Shown here piece after piece: positions 25,465-33,000 of a stretch of 61,067 nt of DNA. Source of the stretch: DAOUTY01 sp964453665. Its GTDB lineage: Bacteria > Chloroflexota > Dehalococcoidia > SZUA-161. A program made the position numbers and the translations under genes. Location: NCBI GenBank assembly GCA_964453665.1, contig CAYVQT010000011.1, positions 1 to 61,067 on the forward strand, given 5' to 3'. How positions within the stretch are numbered: the stretch's first letter is position 1; each line of letters begins with the position of its first letter. The notes under the pieces are model-generated. The model had not been told where the DNA came from and ran no database searches. It saw only the letters and a list, made by a program, of their open reading frames with translations.

Positions 25465-25493
25465 AGGTTGGCCGACGTCGGTCAGCCTACCCA
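25465..25493. repeat. GGCCGACGTCGGTC palindrome, imperfect copy
   Basis: Related to 24885-24918 with a few arm mismatches (AGGTTGGCC on the left, GGTCAGCCTACCC on the right). Confidence 0.8.
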
Positions 25494-25700
25494 GTTTATG
25501 TAGGGGTATAAAACAAGAAGAGCAACCCAACGAAGTCATACGAAAACGTCATACCGCATACATTAACCGTAACTGGCAATTAAATGAAAAATGAACCAGT
25601 ACTAAAATCCCCCCCCAAATTGGGGGATTTAGGGGGTTGCAAAGCAGAAGGAAAGGATTTAGTATCAATGCGATTATGAGATCGGAGGAGAAAAGGTAGA

Positions 25701-26234
25701 ATGAACATTGAGATCAATCTGCTACCTGAAGAGCTGCGTCCCCGACCTCCTGTAGAGACGAGGACACTGTTGATAGTAGTCCTCGTCGTGGCCCTGGTTG
25801 CCGGTTGCGCTTTACTTGTGCAGGCAAAGGGAAGTACAAATTCCGCGATAGATGATATTGAGAAGCGCATAGCGGCTATCAATCAGGAGATTGAAAGCGT
25901 ATCGAGCGACCCTGAGGCTGTGGCGTTGACCCGGTCTATCCAGAATCTTAAGGAAGTGAAGGCTGCTTTCGCATCTTTCGCCTCCTCGAGGATAAGCTGG
26001 GGAGATGCTCTGGAGAGGGTGATGGCTCACGTTCCCACGGGCGTGGACATCAGGGAAATCACTCAGAGCGGAAGTACACTGGTGGTGAATGGGACCGCTT
26101 CGGGTTACAGCGCGGTAGCCAGCTACGGCAGAGCGCTGGACAGGGACTCGAAGCTGGACCTTGCGGGAATGCCGTCACTTACAGGCACGAAGTATTCGCT
26201 GGTTGTTAAAGTCGCGCCGGGAGGTGCGGGATGA
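25701..26234 (+). CDS. pilN: Type IV pilus alignment protein PilN
   Basis: A 177-residue single-pass membrane protein. The diagnostic N-terminus INLLPEELRPRPP, which docks into PilM, precedes one membrane span (LLIVVLVVALVAGCALLVQ). A coiled coil (DDIEKRIAAINQEIESV) and a small ferredoxin-like periplasm-side domain follow. PilN links cytoplasmic PilM to the envelope part of the pilus machine. The stop overlaps the next start by four bases. GGAGGAG lies just upstream of the ATG. Confidence 0.9.
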   Translation: MNIEINLLPEELRPRPPVETRTLLIVVLVVALVAGCALLVQAKGSTNSAIDDIEKRIAAINQEIESVSSDPEAVALTRSIQNLKEVKAAFASFASSRISWGDALERVMAHVPTGVDIREITQSGSTLVVNGTASGYSAVASYGRALDRDSKLDLAGMPSLTGTKYSLVVKVAPGGAG

Positions 26235-26767
26235 TTGAAAATCTGAAAAGCAATATCCGTATAGTTGCCCTTATTGTTGTTGTGGTTGTATTAGTGGCTT
26301 TGAATGTGATTTTTCTGATGCAATGGCAATCTGTAGAGGACGATAAGGCAGCGCTGGAGACAGAGCAAAGGACGGCTGAGGTTAACCTGGGGATAACCCG
26401 TGCGCAGTATGATCTGGAGGAGCTGCGGGCGGAGGAGGCAGAGCTGTTAAGCAGCCCCGAGTTCCCGGCAGCGTTTCCTATTGTCGACCTGAGCATTTTC
26501 CTTGCGGATGGGGCGTCACACTTTCATATTACTATCGATAAGGTTGAGCCTCCTGCGCGGGTAGGCACTGTGAAGATCGGCGGCAAGGACTATCCTGCCT
26601 ACGAGACGAAGATAACTGTAAACGGCAGCCTGACCAACATCGTATCGTTTCTCAAGTATATGGAAGGGAGCGCCTTCACCAGCCTTAAGATTGATGGCCT
26701 GACCTGCACTTCCGATGGCGCCGTGTGGGAGGGTAAGTTTTCGGTGGTAGTCATCAGCCAGAGATGA
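26231..26767 (+). CDS. pilO: Type IV pilus alignment protein PilO-like
   Basis: A 178-residue bitopic membrane protein. One span near residues 9-30 (IVALIVVVVVLVALNVIFLM) is followed by a coiled coil (DKAALETEQRTAEVNL) and an alpha/beta domain with GSLTNIVSFLKYMEGS, typical of PilO. It is translationally coupled to pilN (ATGA), matching the usual N-O order. No pilP or secretin gene follows, as expected in a cell without an outer membrane. Confidence 0.87.
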   Translation: MIENLKSNIRIVALIVVVVVLVALNVIFLMQWQSVEDDKAALETEQRTAEVNLGITRAQYDLEELRAEEAELLSSPEFPAAFPIVDLSIFLADGASHFHITIDKVEPPARVGTVKIGGKDYPAYETKITVNGSLTNIVSFLKYMEGSAFTSLKIDGLTCTSDGAVWEGKFSVVVISQR

Positions 26768-26846
26768 TAGGAAATCATAGTATGAAACTATGGTTGATTT
26801 GAATGGTTGCGGTTGCGCAGCTAGTCTCGGAGTTCGGTGAGCGTTT

Positions 26847-27296
26847 ATGGGTGAAGTTAAAAGAACGATAAAGAGTTTTCACGATCTAGAAGTTTATCAA
26901 AACACCTATGGCGCTATGCTTGAGTTGTTCAAATACGTTTTACCAAAGTTACCGAAGGAAGAGGAATATGATCTTAAAGATCAACTCCGTCGCTCAGGCA
27001 AAGCGATTCCGAGATTAATAGCTGAAGGGCACTCTAAAAGGCACCAGAAGAAAGGGTTTCAGAGATACCTTGATGAGGCAATGGCAGAATCAAATGAGAC
27101 TATAGTATCTCTAAGTCAGGTTAGAGACCTTTATGCCCTTTATGTTGATATTGGTGTATGTAACGACCTGATCGATACCGATGATAAGGCTAGCCGTCAG
27201 TTATATAACTTGTCACTTGCTTGGTCAAAGTTCAGCGAGCGTAAGGAGCAGCGCAACCGGGTGACGGAAGACGAAACGAGCAGCGTAACCGAATGA
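26847..27296 (+). CDS. Four-helix-bundle protein (23S rRNA intervening-sequence family), copy 1
   Basis: A 149-residue protein of the IVP/TIGR02436-like four-helix-bundle group. The family opening FHDLEVYQNTYG is visible, with DLKDQLRRSGKAIPRLIAEG and the later AMAESNETIVSLSQ motif. Members occur as free-standing genes in many genomes and inside 23S rRNA insertions; they form pentameric rings with unknown role. Here it interrupts the pilN-pilO-pilM series, between pilO and pilM. There is no rRNA nearby. Confidence 0.85.
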   Translation: MGEVKRTIKSFHDLEVYQNTYGAMLELFKYVLPKLPKEEEYDLKDQLRRSGKAIPRLIAEGHSKRHQKKGFQRYLDEAMAESNETIVSLSQVRDLYALYVDIGVCNDLIDTDDKASRQLYNLSLAWSKFSERKEQRNRVTEDETSSVTE

Positions 27297-27363
27297 CTAT
27301 TGACGATTAAGGCTGAAGACGATATGGTCTGTAATTTAAGCATCATACTTAGTAAGGGGGTAG

Positions 27364-28260
27364 ATGAAGATGAAATTGTTTGATCGAAGCGCGATGTCTT
27401 TTACTATAGAGAGCATGACGTTGAGGATGCTCATATATTCAGGAAAGAAGATCGAGAGCTGGTATAGTGTTCCGCTGCCCGGCAATATGGTCAGAGAGGG
27501 TCTGGTCGTAACGCCTGAGGCGGTGGGTAGCATCATGGAGGAAGCGATTCGGGAGAACGATATTCCCAAGAGGGGGGTGATTACCGCTGTGCCCAGCTCC
27601 GGCAGTGCAACGCAGACAATCAATCTGCCCGGGGTGAAGAAAGGCGGTTTAAAAGATATGATTAGCCGCGAAATAAAGAGGGCCATGCCGGGTTCGCAGG
27701 ATGTGGATTTCGTTTACTGGCAGGTGCTGCCTGAGAACGGCGGGGGAAAGCGGCAGCAGGTTTATGCTCTCGCTGTTCCCCGAAGTAACGTGGTTGGCGT
27801 TGTAGACGCCTGCCGTGCCTGCGGCGTTACTCTGAGAGGTATAGAGCTGAAGCCGTTTGCCATGGTCAGAGCTGTGGACTGCACGGAAGGAATCATTGTT
27901 CACGGCGAAGTGGATAGCGTTGAGGTGGTAATTGTTGAGAAATCCTTCCCCGCACTGTTCCGCTGTATACCGGTGAAAGATGCTTCACCCAGCGCTGAGG
28001 AGGCTGCCCAGAACCTTCTGCGTGAGCTGCCCTTCACTATCGACTATTACAACCGAAGCTATCGGGATGCCAAGCTGACTCCGGAGGTCCCTGTGTACCT
28101 CAGCGGTGAACTCGCTCTGGACCCGAAGCTGGCCATGGATGTAACGGAGACGACCGGACGTGAGGTAATCGGGGTTGAGCCCAAGGTTGAATGCCCGCCG
28201 AATTTCCCTCTGGCCCAGTTCCTGACTAACGTTGGCCTGATGATGAGAGATAACTGGTGA
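27364..28260 (+). CDS. pilM: Type IV pilus actin-like protein PilM
   Basis: A 298-residue PilM-like ATPase-fold protein forming a cytoplasmic ring under the pilus machine and binding the PilN tail. Family features include the strand-rich start (SAMSFTIESMTLRMLIY), AVPSSGSATQTINLPGVKK and the DMISREIKRAMP helix. It is somewhat shorter than proteobacterial PilM (about 350). AAGGGGG precedes the ATG. The order N, O, then M is reversed from the common M-N-O order and is interrupted by a four-helix-bundle gene. Confidence 0.85.
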   Translation: MKMKLFDRSAMSFTIESMTLRMLIYSGKKIESWYSVPLPGNMVREGLVVTPEAVGSIMEEAIRENDIPKRGVITAVPSSGSATQTINLPGVKKGGLKDMISREIKRAMPGSQDVDFVYWQVLPENGGGKRQQVYALAVPRSNVVGVVDACRACGVTLRGIELKPFAMVRAVDCTEGIIVHGEVDSVEVVIVEKSFPALFRCIPVKDASPSAEEAAQNLLRELPFTIDYYNRSYRDAKLTPEVPVYLSGELALDPKLAMDVTETTGREVIGVEPKVECPPNFPLAQFLTNVGLMMRDNW

Positions 28261-28273
28261 TAAGTCTTGATTG

Positions 28274-28314
28274 AAAATCCTAAAATCTAAAAACGAAATT
28301 CTAAACAAATTTCA
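28274..28314 (+). repeat. AT-rich AAATCCTAAA-type repeat, copy 1 (direct)
   Basis: Contains AATCCTAAAATC, AAATTCTAAACAAAT and TTCAA immediately before the second four-helix-bundle gene. Related copies are at 28791-28850 (inverted) and 29727-29776 (direct). Confidence 0.65.
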
Positions 28315-28677
28315 ATGTCAGAAAACCAAAATGCAAAACAGTATGATCTTGAGGAGAGAACGTTCGGATTTGCAAAGCGCGCTGTAAGGTTTTGCAAACA
28401 GTTGCCAAGGACAATTATTGAAGGGGAAATCGCCAAGCAATTAGTTCGATCGACAACTTCTGTAGGAGCGAATTATATTGAGGCAAATGAAGCATTAAGT
28501 AAAAAAGATTTTTTAATGAGAATTAAAATATGCCGCAAAGAGGCCAAGGAGAGCGGGTACTGGTTGAGGCTTATTGAGGTGAATGACCGCGATTTAGAAA
28601 ATGAACAAGATGCACTAATCAAAGAATCTATAGAGTTGATGAGAATATTTGGTTCTATTATAACCAAAAGCCAGTAA
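28315..28677 (+). CDS. Four-helix-bundle protein (23S rRNA intervening-sequence family), copy 2
   Basis: A 120-residue member of the same family as 26847-27296, of the shorter and more common type. Family motifs are LEERTFGFAKRAVRF, QLVRSTTSVGANYIEANEA and CRKEAKESGYWLRLI. The coding region is more AT-rich than the pilus genes around it. It is bracketed by AT-rich repeats in inverted orientation (28274-28314 and 28791-28850), suggesting acquisition as a unit. Function unknown. Confidence 0.87.
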   Translation: MSENQNAKQYDLEERTFGFAKRAVRFCKQLPRTIIEGEIAKQLVRSTTSVGANYIEANEALSKKDFLMRIKICRKEAKESGYWLRLIEVNDRDLENEQDALIKESIELMRIFGSIITKSQ

Positions 28678-28790
28678 ATCTATAAGGCAGCTCCACTGCT
28701 CTTCTGAGATAGACTTTGAACTGCCCGGGGGCCCCAAAGCCCGAAAGAGCACTGAATCGTAAATGATGTTGACTATTCAAGGACTGTGGT

Positions 28791-28850
28791 CGAATTTAGA
28801 ATATTTGAATTTATAATTTGTTTAGAGTTTAGAATTTAGGACTTAGATTT
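28791..28850 (-). repeat. AT-rich AAATCCTAAA-type repeat, copy 2 (inverted)
   Basis: On the minus strand it reads GTCCTAAATTCTAAAC, then CTAAACAAAT, then AAATTCAAAT. It matches the other two copies in order and spacing of these words but in opposite orientation. Confidence 0.65.
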
Positions 28851-28857
28851 TACGTTG

Positions 28858-29649
28858 ATGGACGCTTATATATCGGTAATATTTGTTCTCCTCGGCCTTT
28901 CGGTAGGCAGTTTCCTCAATCTGTGCAGCGACCGTCTTCCCCGTGGTGGTTCAATCATCAGGCCCGGTTCGCATTGCGATAGCTGCGGTAAGGGCCTCAG
29001 AGCAGTTGACCTTGTGCCGGTGATCAGCTATCTGTGGCTACGGGGCCGCTGCCGCTACTGCGGCTCCGGAATTCCTCTGCGGGTCCTTCTTGTGGAGGTT
29101 GCGACAGGCGCTGTATACGGATTGATGTCGTGGCACTACGGCCTGAACGTAGAGCTTGCGTTCGGTCTGGTCTACGCGAGCATTTTCATCGTTATCTTTG
29201 TCATAGACCTGGAGCACAAGCATATTCTGGACGTAGTGACCTTCCCTGCGATGGCCATCGCCATAATATTCTCGTTTTTCTGTGGGGGATACGAGGAGTT
29301 CTGGCCTGAAATCGGGCCCGGTATCACTCTCAGCGCGCTGTTCGGCGGGGTGGTTGGCTTCGTTCTTATTCTACTGCCGTATATGCTTACGCGCGGCGCC
29401 GGCATGGGTTATGGTGATGTGAAGCTGGCAGCCCTGATCGGGCTGGTATGCGGGTTTCCCCTGGTGACAGTGGCGTTGATGGTTGGCATCATACTAGGGG
29501 GGCTTGCCGCCGTATTCATGCTGCTGTTCCGGCTTGTGGAGAGCAGAAAAACAGCGGTACCCTACGGGCCTTTCCTGGTGGCGGGAGCAGCGGTAGCCCT
29601 GATATGGGGGGATAACATATTTCAGTGGTGGTGGGCGCTGGGGGGATAG
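28858..29649 (+). CDS. pilD: Prepilin peptidase (type 4 leader peptidase)
   Basis: A 263-residue polytopic membrane aspartic protease that cleaves prepilin leaders and usually N-methylates the new terminus. The N-terminal methylase-type domain has the zinc tetracysteine CDSC (40-43) and CRYC (65-68). The two catalytic Asp residues are in VIDLEHKHI (D117) and GMGYGDVK (D187). About eight membrane segments are visible. The start is the ATG at 28858 (a TTG three bases earlier is in frame); no strong ribosome site. It would process all six prepilins in this region. Confidence 0.92.
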   Translation: MDAYISVIFVLLGLSVGSFLNLCSDRLPRGGSIIRPGSHCDSCGKGLRAVDLVPVISYLWLRGRCRYCGSGIPLRVLLVEVATGAVYGLMSWHYGLNVELAFGLVYASIFIVIFVIDLEHKHILDVVTFPAMAIAIIFSFFCGGYEEFWPEIGPGITLSALFGGVVGFVLILLPYMLTRGAGMGYGDVKLAALIGLVCGFPLVTVALMVGIILGGLAAVFMLLFRLVESRKTAVPYGPFLVAGAAVALIWGDNIFQWWWALGG

Positions 29650-29726
29650 GCAAGTAGTACGAAAGTAGGTCTTGACTTGATTGAAGCTGTGGTTGTAGAG
29701 TAATGAACAGAATTCGAGGACCGGTT

Positions 29727-29776
29727 AAATCCTAAATTCTAAACGCTAAATCATAAACAAATACGAAATTCAAATG
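29727..29776 (+). repeat. AT-rich AAATCCTAAA-type repeat, copy 3 (direct)
   Basis: AAATCCTAAATTCTAAAC, CTAAA, TAAACAAAT and AAATTCAAATG follow in that order, the clearest copy of the family. It lies between the peptidase gene and the next pilin. Confidence 0.65.
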
Positions 29777-29854
29777 AACAAAGTAAAGAAAGTTAAAAAA
29801 TTGAAGATTCAGAAATTAGGATTGCGAATTTCTCATTAATCATTGGATAAGGTT

Positions 29855-30286
29855 ATGTTTAACACTCTTGGCTCTGATCTTAAGAAAGCGGTGACCAAAA
29901 AGGATGGGCAGCTTGGTTTCAGCTTTTTCGAGCTGGTGGTGGCGATGTTTGTAATAATGATACTGGTGGCTGTTGTTATCCTCGCCTCCCAGGGATTTTT
30001 CGGAAAAGCACGCGAGAGGGCCTGGGAGGCGGATTTGCGCATCATGAACACGGCTGTAGATGCCTACATGATACAGTCGTTCGAGGCACCAACGGCTGAC
30101 GGCGATCTGCCGCTGTCGGGGGAATACGCCCTGATAGATTTCGACGCCAGCTTCACCAGGGACGCGGAGACATTGACGTTCTACCCGAATTTTATCAAGC
30201 AGCTTCCAAAGCACTGGGACGAAGATGTATGGGTAATCGACAGCGCGTCGCGGGTGTCCATAGATATGGACCTGGAAGAGTACTAA
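29855..30286 (+). CDS. Prepilin-like minor pilin
   Basis: A 143-residue pilin-like protein. The leader ends QLG and is followed by FSFFELVVAMFVIMILVAVV, a prepilin site with Glu at +5. The body (REKAWEAD-like helix, then MNTAVDAYMIQSF) resembles short GspG-type pilins. I prefer the ATG at 29855 with GGAT upstream; a TTG at 29843 is in frame. It stands immediately before the putative major pilin. Confidence 0.78.
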   Translation: MFNTLGSDLKKAVTKKDGQLGFSFFELVVAMFVIMILVAVVILASQGFFGKARERAWEADLRIMNTAVDAYMIQSFEAPTADGDLPLSGEYALIDFDASFTRDAETLTFYPNFIKQLPKHWDEDVWVIDSASRVSIDMDLEEY

Positions 30287-30441
30287 AGTACAGGAAAGAT
30301 TGGCCGATTCTACTATAGACACAGATTCCGGCATGTGGTAACTTCTAAGGTGTAAAAGAACGTGGAGAAGGGAGGAACCGTATTTGGCAGAGGAAATGAA
30401 GATAACTCGGAAGAATAAAAAGAATAGAAAGGAGGTGAATT

Positions 30442-31179
30442 ATGAAGCGTTTTAAGAGAGGCGAGAAAGGATTTACACTGGTTGAGCTGCTGATCGTGGT
30501 CGCCATTCTCGGTGTTCTGGCTGCAGTTGTCATTCCTAACGTAGTCGGCCTGATGGGCAGAGGAGGCGCCCAGGCCTACGAGACTGACGAGGAGGTCATA
30601 CAGCTCGCGGCGGCTACCTTCTACTCCGATGTACACGGCGGTTACAGTGTTGACCCTGGTCCTCCGGCAGCTTATTACTGGGGCTGTACGGGGCAGAATT
30701 ACGACGCAGGTAACGGGTCCAGTTACGTAGCAGAGCTTCAAGATGCCGGGCATTACTATCCCACAGCGCTGGCCTACGTCGGGGATCACGTATTGACTTT
30801 AAGTACTACTGTAGTAGATCCGGACAACATCAATAATGCGCGTATAGATGGTGCTAGTGGTGTAGCAGCAACCGACGCTCAAATAGGGCAGCACGCTATC
30901 TGGATGGGGCTGCTGGTGAATGCTCCTGGTGATTATGTAGCAGCAGCTCAAACTGACCTTGGTCTCCAGACTCGCGGCGACATATCGGTGCTTGATGGTG
31001 AGACTGGACTCTATCTACAGGAAATGCCCGAGTCGGCGATGGCCACAAACAGCCGTAACGGAGCAGAAGAGCCTGGCGGCGGCTACTGCTGGGTTGTCGG
31101 CAAGAACGGTAGTGTATATGGCGCATACAAGGTTGCAGATGACGAGTGGTATGCCGGCTTTAGCGGAGCTTATCCATGA
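30442..31179 (+). CDS. pilA: Type IV pilin, probable major subunit
   Basis: A 245-residue prepilin with a short basic leader (MKRFKRGEKG) and the textbook stalk FTLVELLIVVAILGVLAAVV. The body has a GspG-like helix (AYETDEEVIQLAAATFYSDV) and two Cys. It is preceded by the strongest ribosome site of the pilus genes, AAAGGAGGTGA, and followed by a strong stem-loop, both pointing to high expression. The C-terminus (GSVYGAYKVADDEWYAGF) is shared with the paralog at 31737. The symbol is given by role, not by close sequence match. Confidence 0.82.
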   Translation: MKRFKRGEKGFTLVELLIVVAILGVLAAVVIPNVVGLMGRGGAQAYETDEEVIQLAAATFYSDVHGGYSVDPGPPAAYYWGCTGQNYDAGNGSSYVAELQDAGHYYPTALAYVGDHVLTLSTTVVDPDNINNARIDGASGVAATDAQIGQHAIWMGLLVNAPGDYVAAAQTDLGLQTRGDISVLDGETGLYLQEMPESAMATNSRNGAEEPGGGYCWVVGKNGSVYGAYKVADDEWYAGFSGAYP

Positions 31180-31233
31180 TCGGTATTGGCTAAGACGGTT
31201 GTTTAGAACCGTATGCTGAGTTATAGAACTGTT

Positions 31234-31263
31234 GAGAAGAGCCCCCGAAAGGGGGCTCTTCTC
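31234..31263 (+). terminator. Strong 13-bp hairpin with GAAA loop after the major pilin
   Basis: Perfect arms GAGAAGAGCCCCC and GGGGGCTCTTCTC enclose a GAAA tetraloop, 55 bases after the pilin stop. There is no T-run after it, so it may protect the mRNA 3' end or attenuate read-through rather than act as a classical intrinsic terminator. Confidence 0.65.
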
Positions 31264-31352
31264 GTGGGTGGATAAGAGAAATGTAGTCGAGAAGCACGGA
31301 GTGCCGGTTTCGTGTGGCGTCAGTCGGTTGCGCTGCTGGTTTTGGCCTCCTT

Positions 31353-31390
31353 CCGTTTGCCCTGAGCCTGTCGACGGGAGCGTGTCGAAG
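31353..31390. repeat. GCCCTGAGCCTGTCGA dispersed repeat
   Basis: CCGTTTGCCCTGAGCCTGTC followed by GACGGGAGCGTGTCGAAG; reverse orientation of the TTCGACA family. Confidence 0.75.
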
Positions 31391-31396
31391 CCTCGG

Positions 31397-31471
31397 TAGG
31401 GTGGGTGGAATGGAATGGAACCCACCTGAATAATAGAGGCGGTGGGTTATGCTGCGCTTCACCCACCCTAC
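31397..31471. repeat. Long inverted repeat GTAGGGTGGGT ... ACCCACCCTAC
   Basis: Perfect 11-base arms at 31397-31407 and 31461-31471 with an inner arm pair (GGAACCCACC and GGTGGGTT). It could form a branched hairpin about 75 bases long. Confidence 0.65.
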
Positions 31472-31511
31472 TACTAATACTTTTAAATGTTATTTCGAGT
31501 CAAGGATTTGA

Positions 31512-31537
31512 TAGGTTGGCCGACGTCGGCCAACCTA
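31512..31537. repeat. Perfect 26-bp palindrome (GGCCGACGTCGGCC core)
   Basis: TAGGTTGGCCGAC followed by its exact reverse complement. Compared with 24885, the arm reads GGTT and AACC instead of GGCT and AGCC, a compensatory change. Confidence 0.9.
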
Positions 31538-31590
31538 CCCCATTAAAGAAAGGCGCTCGCGGTTACATGGTCAATCCTCTTTGGGTTGCG

Positions 31591-31630
31591 ACTTTCGACA
31601 GGCTCAAGTCACCCCGAGCTTGTCGACGGG
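31591..31630. repeat. TTCGACAGGCTCA and GAGCTTGTCGACGGG paired repeat
   Basis: Two TTCGACA-family half-elements in opposite orientation meet around CACCCC, giving an imperfect inverted repeat. Confidence 0.65.
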
Positions 31631-31736
31631 CGCAAACGCAACCGCAGAACGAGGGTTGCGAAGTTGCCCGTGTCTGGTATCATATATGCTAAATGCCCGG
31701 GCGGGCGGCATGATTCGAATATAGAGAAGGTATGGC

Positions 31737-32426
31737 ATGATGGCGGCATTGTCATACCGGGTAGGGAAAGCGAGGTGGGAAATAGAGCGTCTCAGGTGCA
31801 AAGAGAGTGGTTTTACCCTGGTGGAACTGCTGCTGATCCTGGCGATTCTGGGTGTGCTGGTGGCGGTTGCTGCCATAAGCCTTGTAGGATTGCTGGGGCA
31901 TGGGGAGGAGGAGGCCTACGATGTCGACGAGCGTAATATACAGATGGCGGTATCGACTTTTTACGCTGACGCGCACGCATTTGCCGGGGATAGTGGGGAC
32001 GGGTGGAACGAGGCGGGTGGTTACACCGCGGTCCATACCTATCCTACTTACAATGGTCTTGATTCAGACCTGTACAGGGGGGTTGAGGTTGCTCTGGGTG
32101 ACTACGATGTGTACGAAATCTGGAGCGCTCCTGATACCAGGGCTACCGATGCTGATGTGAGGAACGCAGCTATATGGATGGGCCTTCTGAAAAATGAACC
32201 GGATTACGGGACGGCCGGGCCTGATGTTGCTCCGGGGGATGCTAACTCCCCGCTGGCGGATGAGTATGGCCCCTACCTGAATGAACTGCCTGAGTCCTGC
32301 AGCAACATGAATTCTACGCAGGGCGATGGGAGCATAACATGGATAGTGGGCGACTATGGAAGGGTCTACGGTGTATATGAGGAGGAAGGCGTATGGTATG
32401 CGGGCTTCGGAGGCAGGTATCCGTGA
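31737..32426 (+). CDS. Type IV pilin, paralog of the putative major pilin
   Basis: A 229-residue prepilin. A longer leader ending KESG precedes FTLVELLLILAILGVLVAVA. The helix after the stalk (AYDVDERNIQMAVSTFYADA) and the C-terminus (VYGVYEEEGVWYAGFGGRYP) match the pilin at 30442 in order and spacing, so the two arose by duplication. AGAAGG precedes the tandem ATG ATG start. A long leader of about 24 residues is unusual, so a later start is possible. It could be an alternative major subunit. Confidence 0.78.
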   Translation: MMAALSYRVGKARWEIERLRCKESGFTLVELLLILAILGVLVAVAAISLVGLLGHGEEEAYDVDERNIQMAVSTFYADAHAFAGDSGDGWNEAGGYTAVHTYPTYNGLDSDLYRGVEVALGDYDVYEIWSAPDTRATDADVRNAAIWMGLLKNEPDYGTAGPDVAPGDANSPLADEYGPYLNELPESCSNMNSTQGDGSITWIVGDYGRVYGVYEEEGVWYAGFGGRYP

Positions 32427-32485
32427 TGAGAAGAGTGGATAGAAAAATGCAAATTGAAAATTAAAAGGTACAAGATGCAAATTTG

Positions 32486-32513
32486 GTAGGGGCACGGCAT
32501 GCCGTGCCCCTAC
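32486..32513. repeat. Perfect 28-bp palindrome, GTAGGGG family
   Basis: GTAGGGGCACGGCA followed by its exact reverse complement; the cleanest member of the family. Confidence 0.9.
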
Positions 32514-32529
32514 TGGTTTAATCCTTCTT

Positions 32530-32597
32530 CCGTTCGCCCTGAGCTTGTCGAAGGGAGCCTATCGAAGGGAGCCTGTCGAAGGGCTCACAACGAACGG
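32530..32597. repeat. TTCGACA-family cluster with triple GTCGAAGGG units
   Basis: CCGTTCGCCCTGAGCTTGTC, then three successive TCGAAGGGAGCCT-like units, ending ACAACGAACGG. The ends CCGTTCG and CGAACGG are complementary, so the block folds as one hairpin. Confidence 0.8.
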
Positions 32598-32735
32598 TTT
32601 TAATTAAGCTCACCACGGACATGTCGTAGGTATGATCAAAACGACCATCCCAAGGTTAGCGATACCAGTTGCACAACCCACACCGAGTTGAGTAAATAGA
32701 AAAATGAAAATTGTAAAGGGCAAAATAATAATTTT

Positions 32736-32760
32736 GTAGGGGCACGGTTACCGTGCCCTT
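32736..32760. repeat. GTAGGGG family palindrome, GGTTACC core
   Basis: GTAGGGGCACGG-TTA-CCGTGCCCTT, shortened on the right. It combines the CACGG arm of 32486 with the TTA centre of 25016. Confidence 0.8.
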
Positions 32761-32836
32761 TCATCGCTAAACATAAAAAGAGTAGCTTAAATTCGGTATT
32801 TTTGAAGCTATGAATGTAAAAAGTGAATTGAGGGGC

Positions 32837-32865
32837 TTTACAAATCATGATTTTTATGTTATATA
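32837..32865 (+). promoter_or_regulatory. Sigma-70 promoter candidate upstream of the LuxR-type regulator
   Basis: TTTACA (32837-32842) and TATATA (32860-32865) are 17 bases apart. A second consensus -10 hexamer, TATAAT, is at 32879-32884 without a good -35. Either could serve the gene starting at 33001. Confidence 0.4.
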
Positions 32866-33000
32866 GATGCTCCAGCTTTATAATAAGGTGGGATAAGATA
32901 AGTTAGGGTAAGTCCCGGGTAGAAATAGGAGAAAAGTACTATGGACAGACTGAAAAACGTATGTTATTTTCAGTTTACATAGCTTGCAGGGGGTAATACG

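Larger units (their letters stand above)
24849..25700. other. 852-base repeat-rich intergenic region
   Basis: No credible gene. The stretch is a patchwork of palindromic dispersed repeats listed separately (24885-25493), plus one at 25605-25630 where AAATCCCCC is mirrored by GGGGGATTT. It separates the large surface protein from pilN. Confidence 0.7.
31180..31736. other. 557-base repeat-rich region between two pilin genes
   Basis: No credible gene. It contains a strong hairpin (31234-31263) and several dispersed palindromes (31353-31630), listed separately. Confidence 0.7.
32427..33000. other. 574-base intergenic region with repeats and a promoter candidate
   Basis: Dispersed palindromes at 32486, 32530 and 32736 (separate entries) are followed by about 240 bases of AT-rich sequence upstream of the LuxR-type regulator. 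No credible gene. Confidence 0.6.

Noticed and set aside
26847..28677. The IVP genes as evidence of a nearby 23S rRNA
   Set aside because: No rRNA-like sequence is present. Free-standing four-helix-bundle genes of this family are common.
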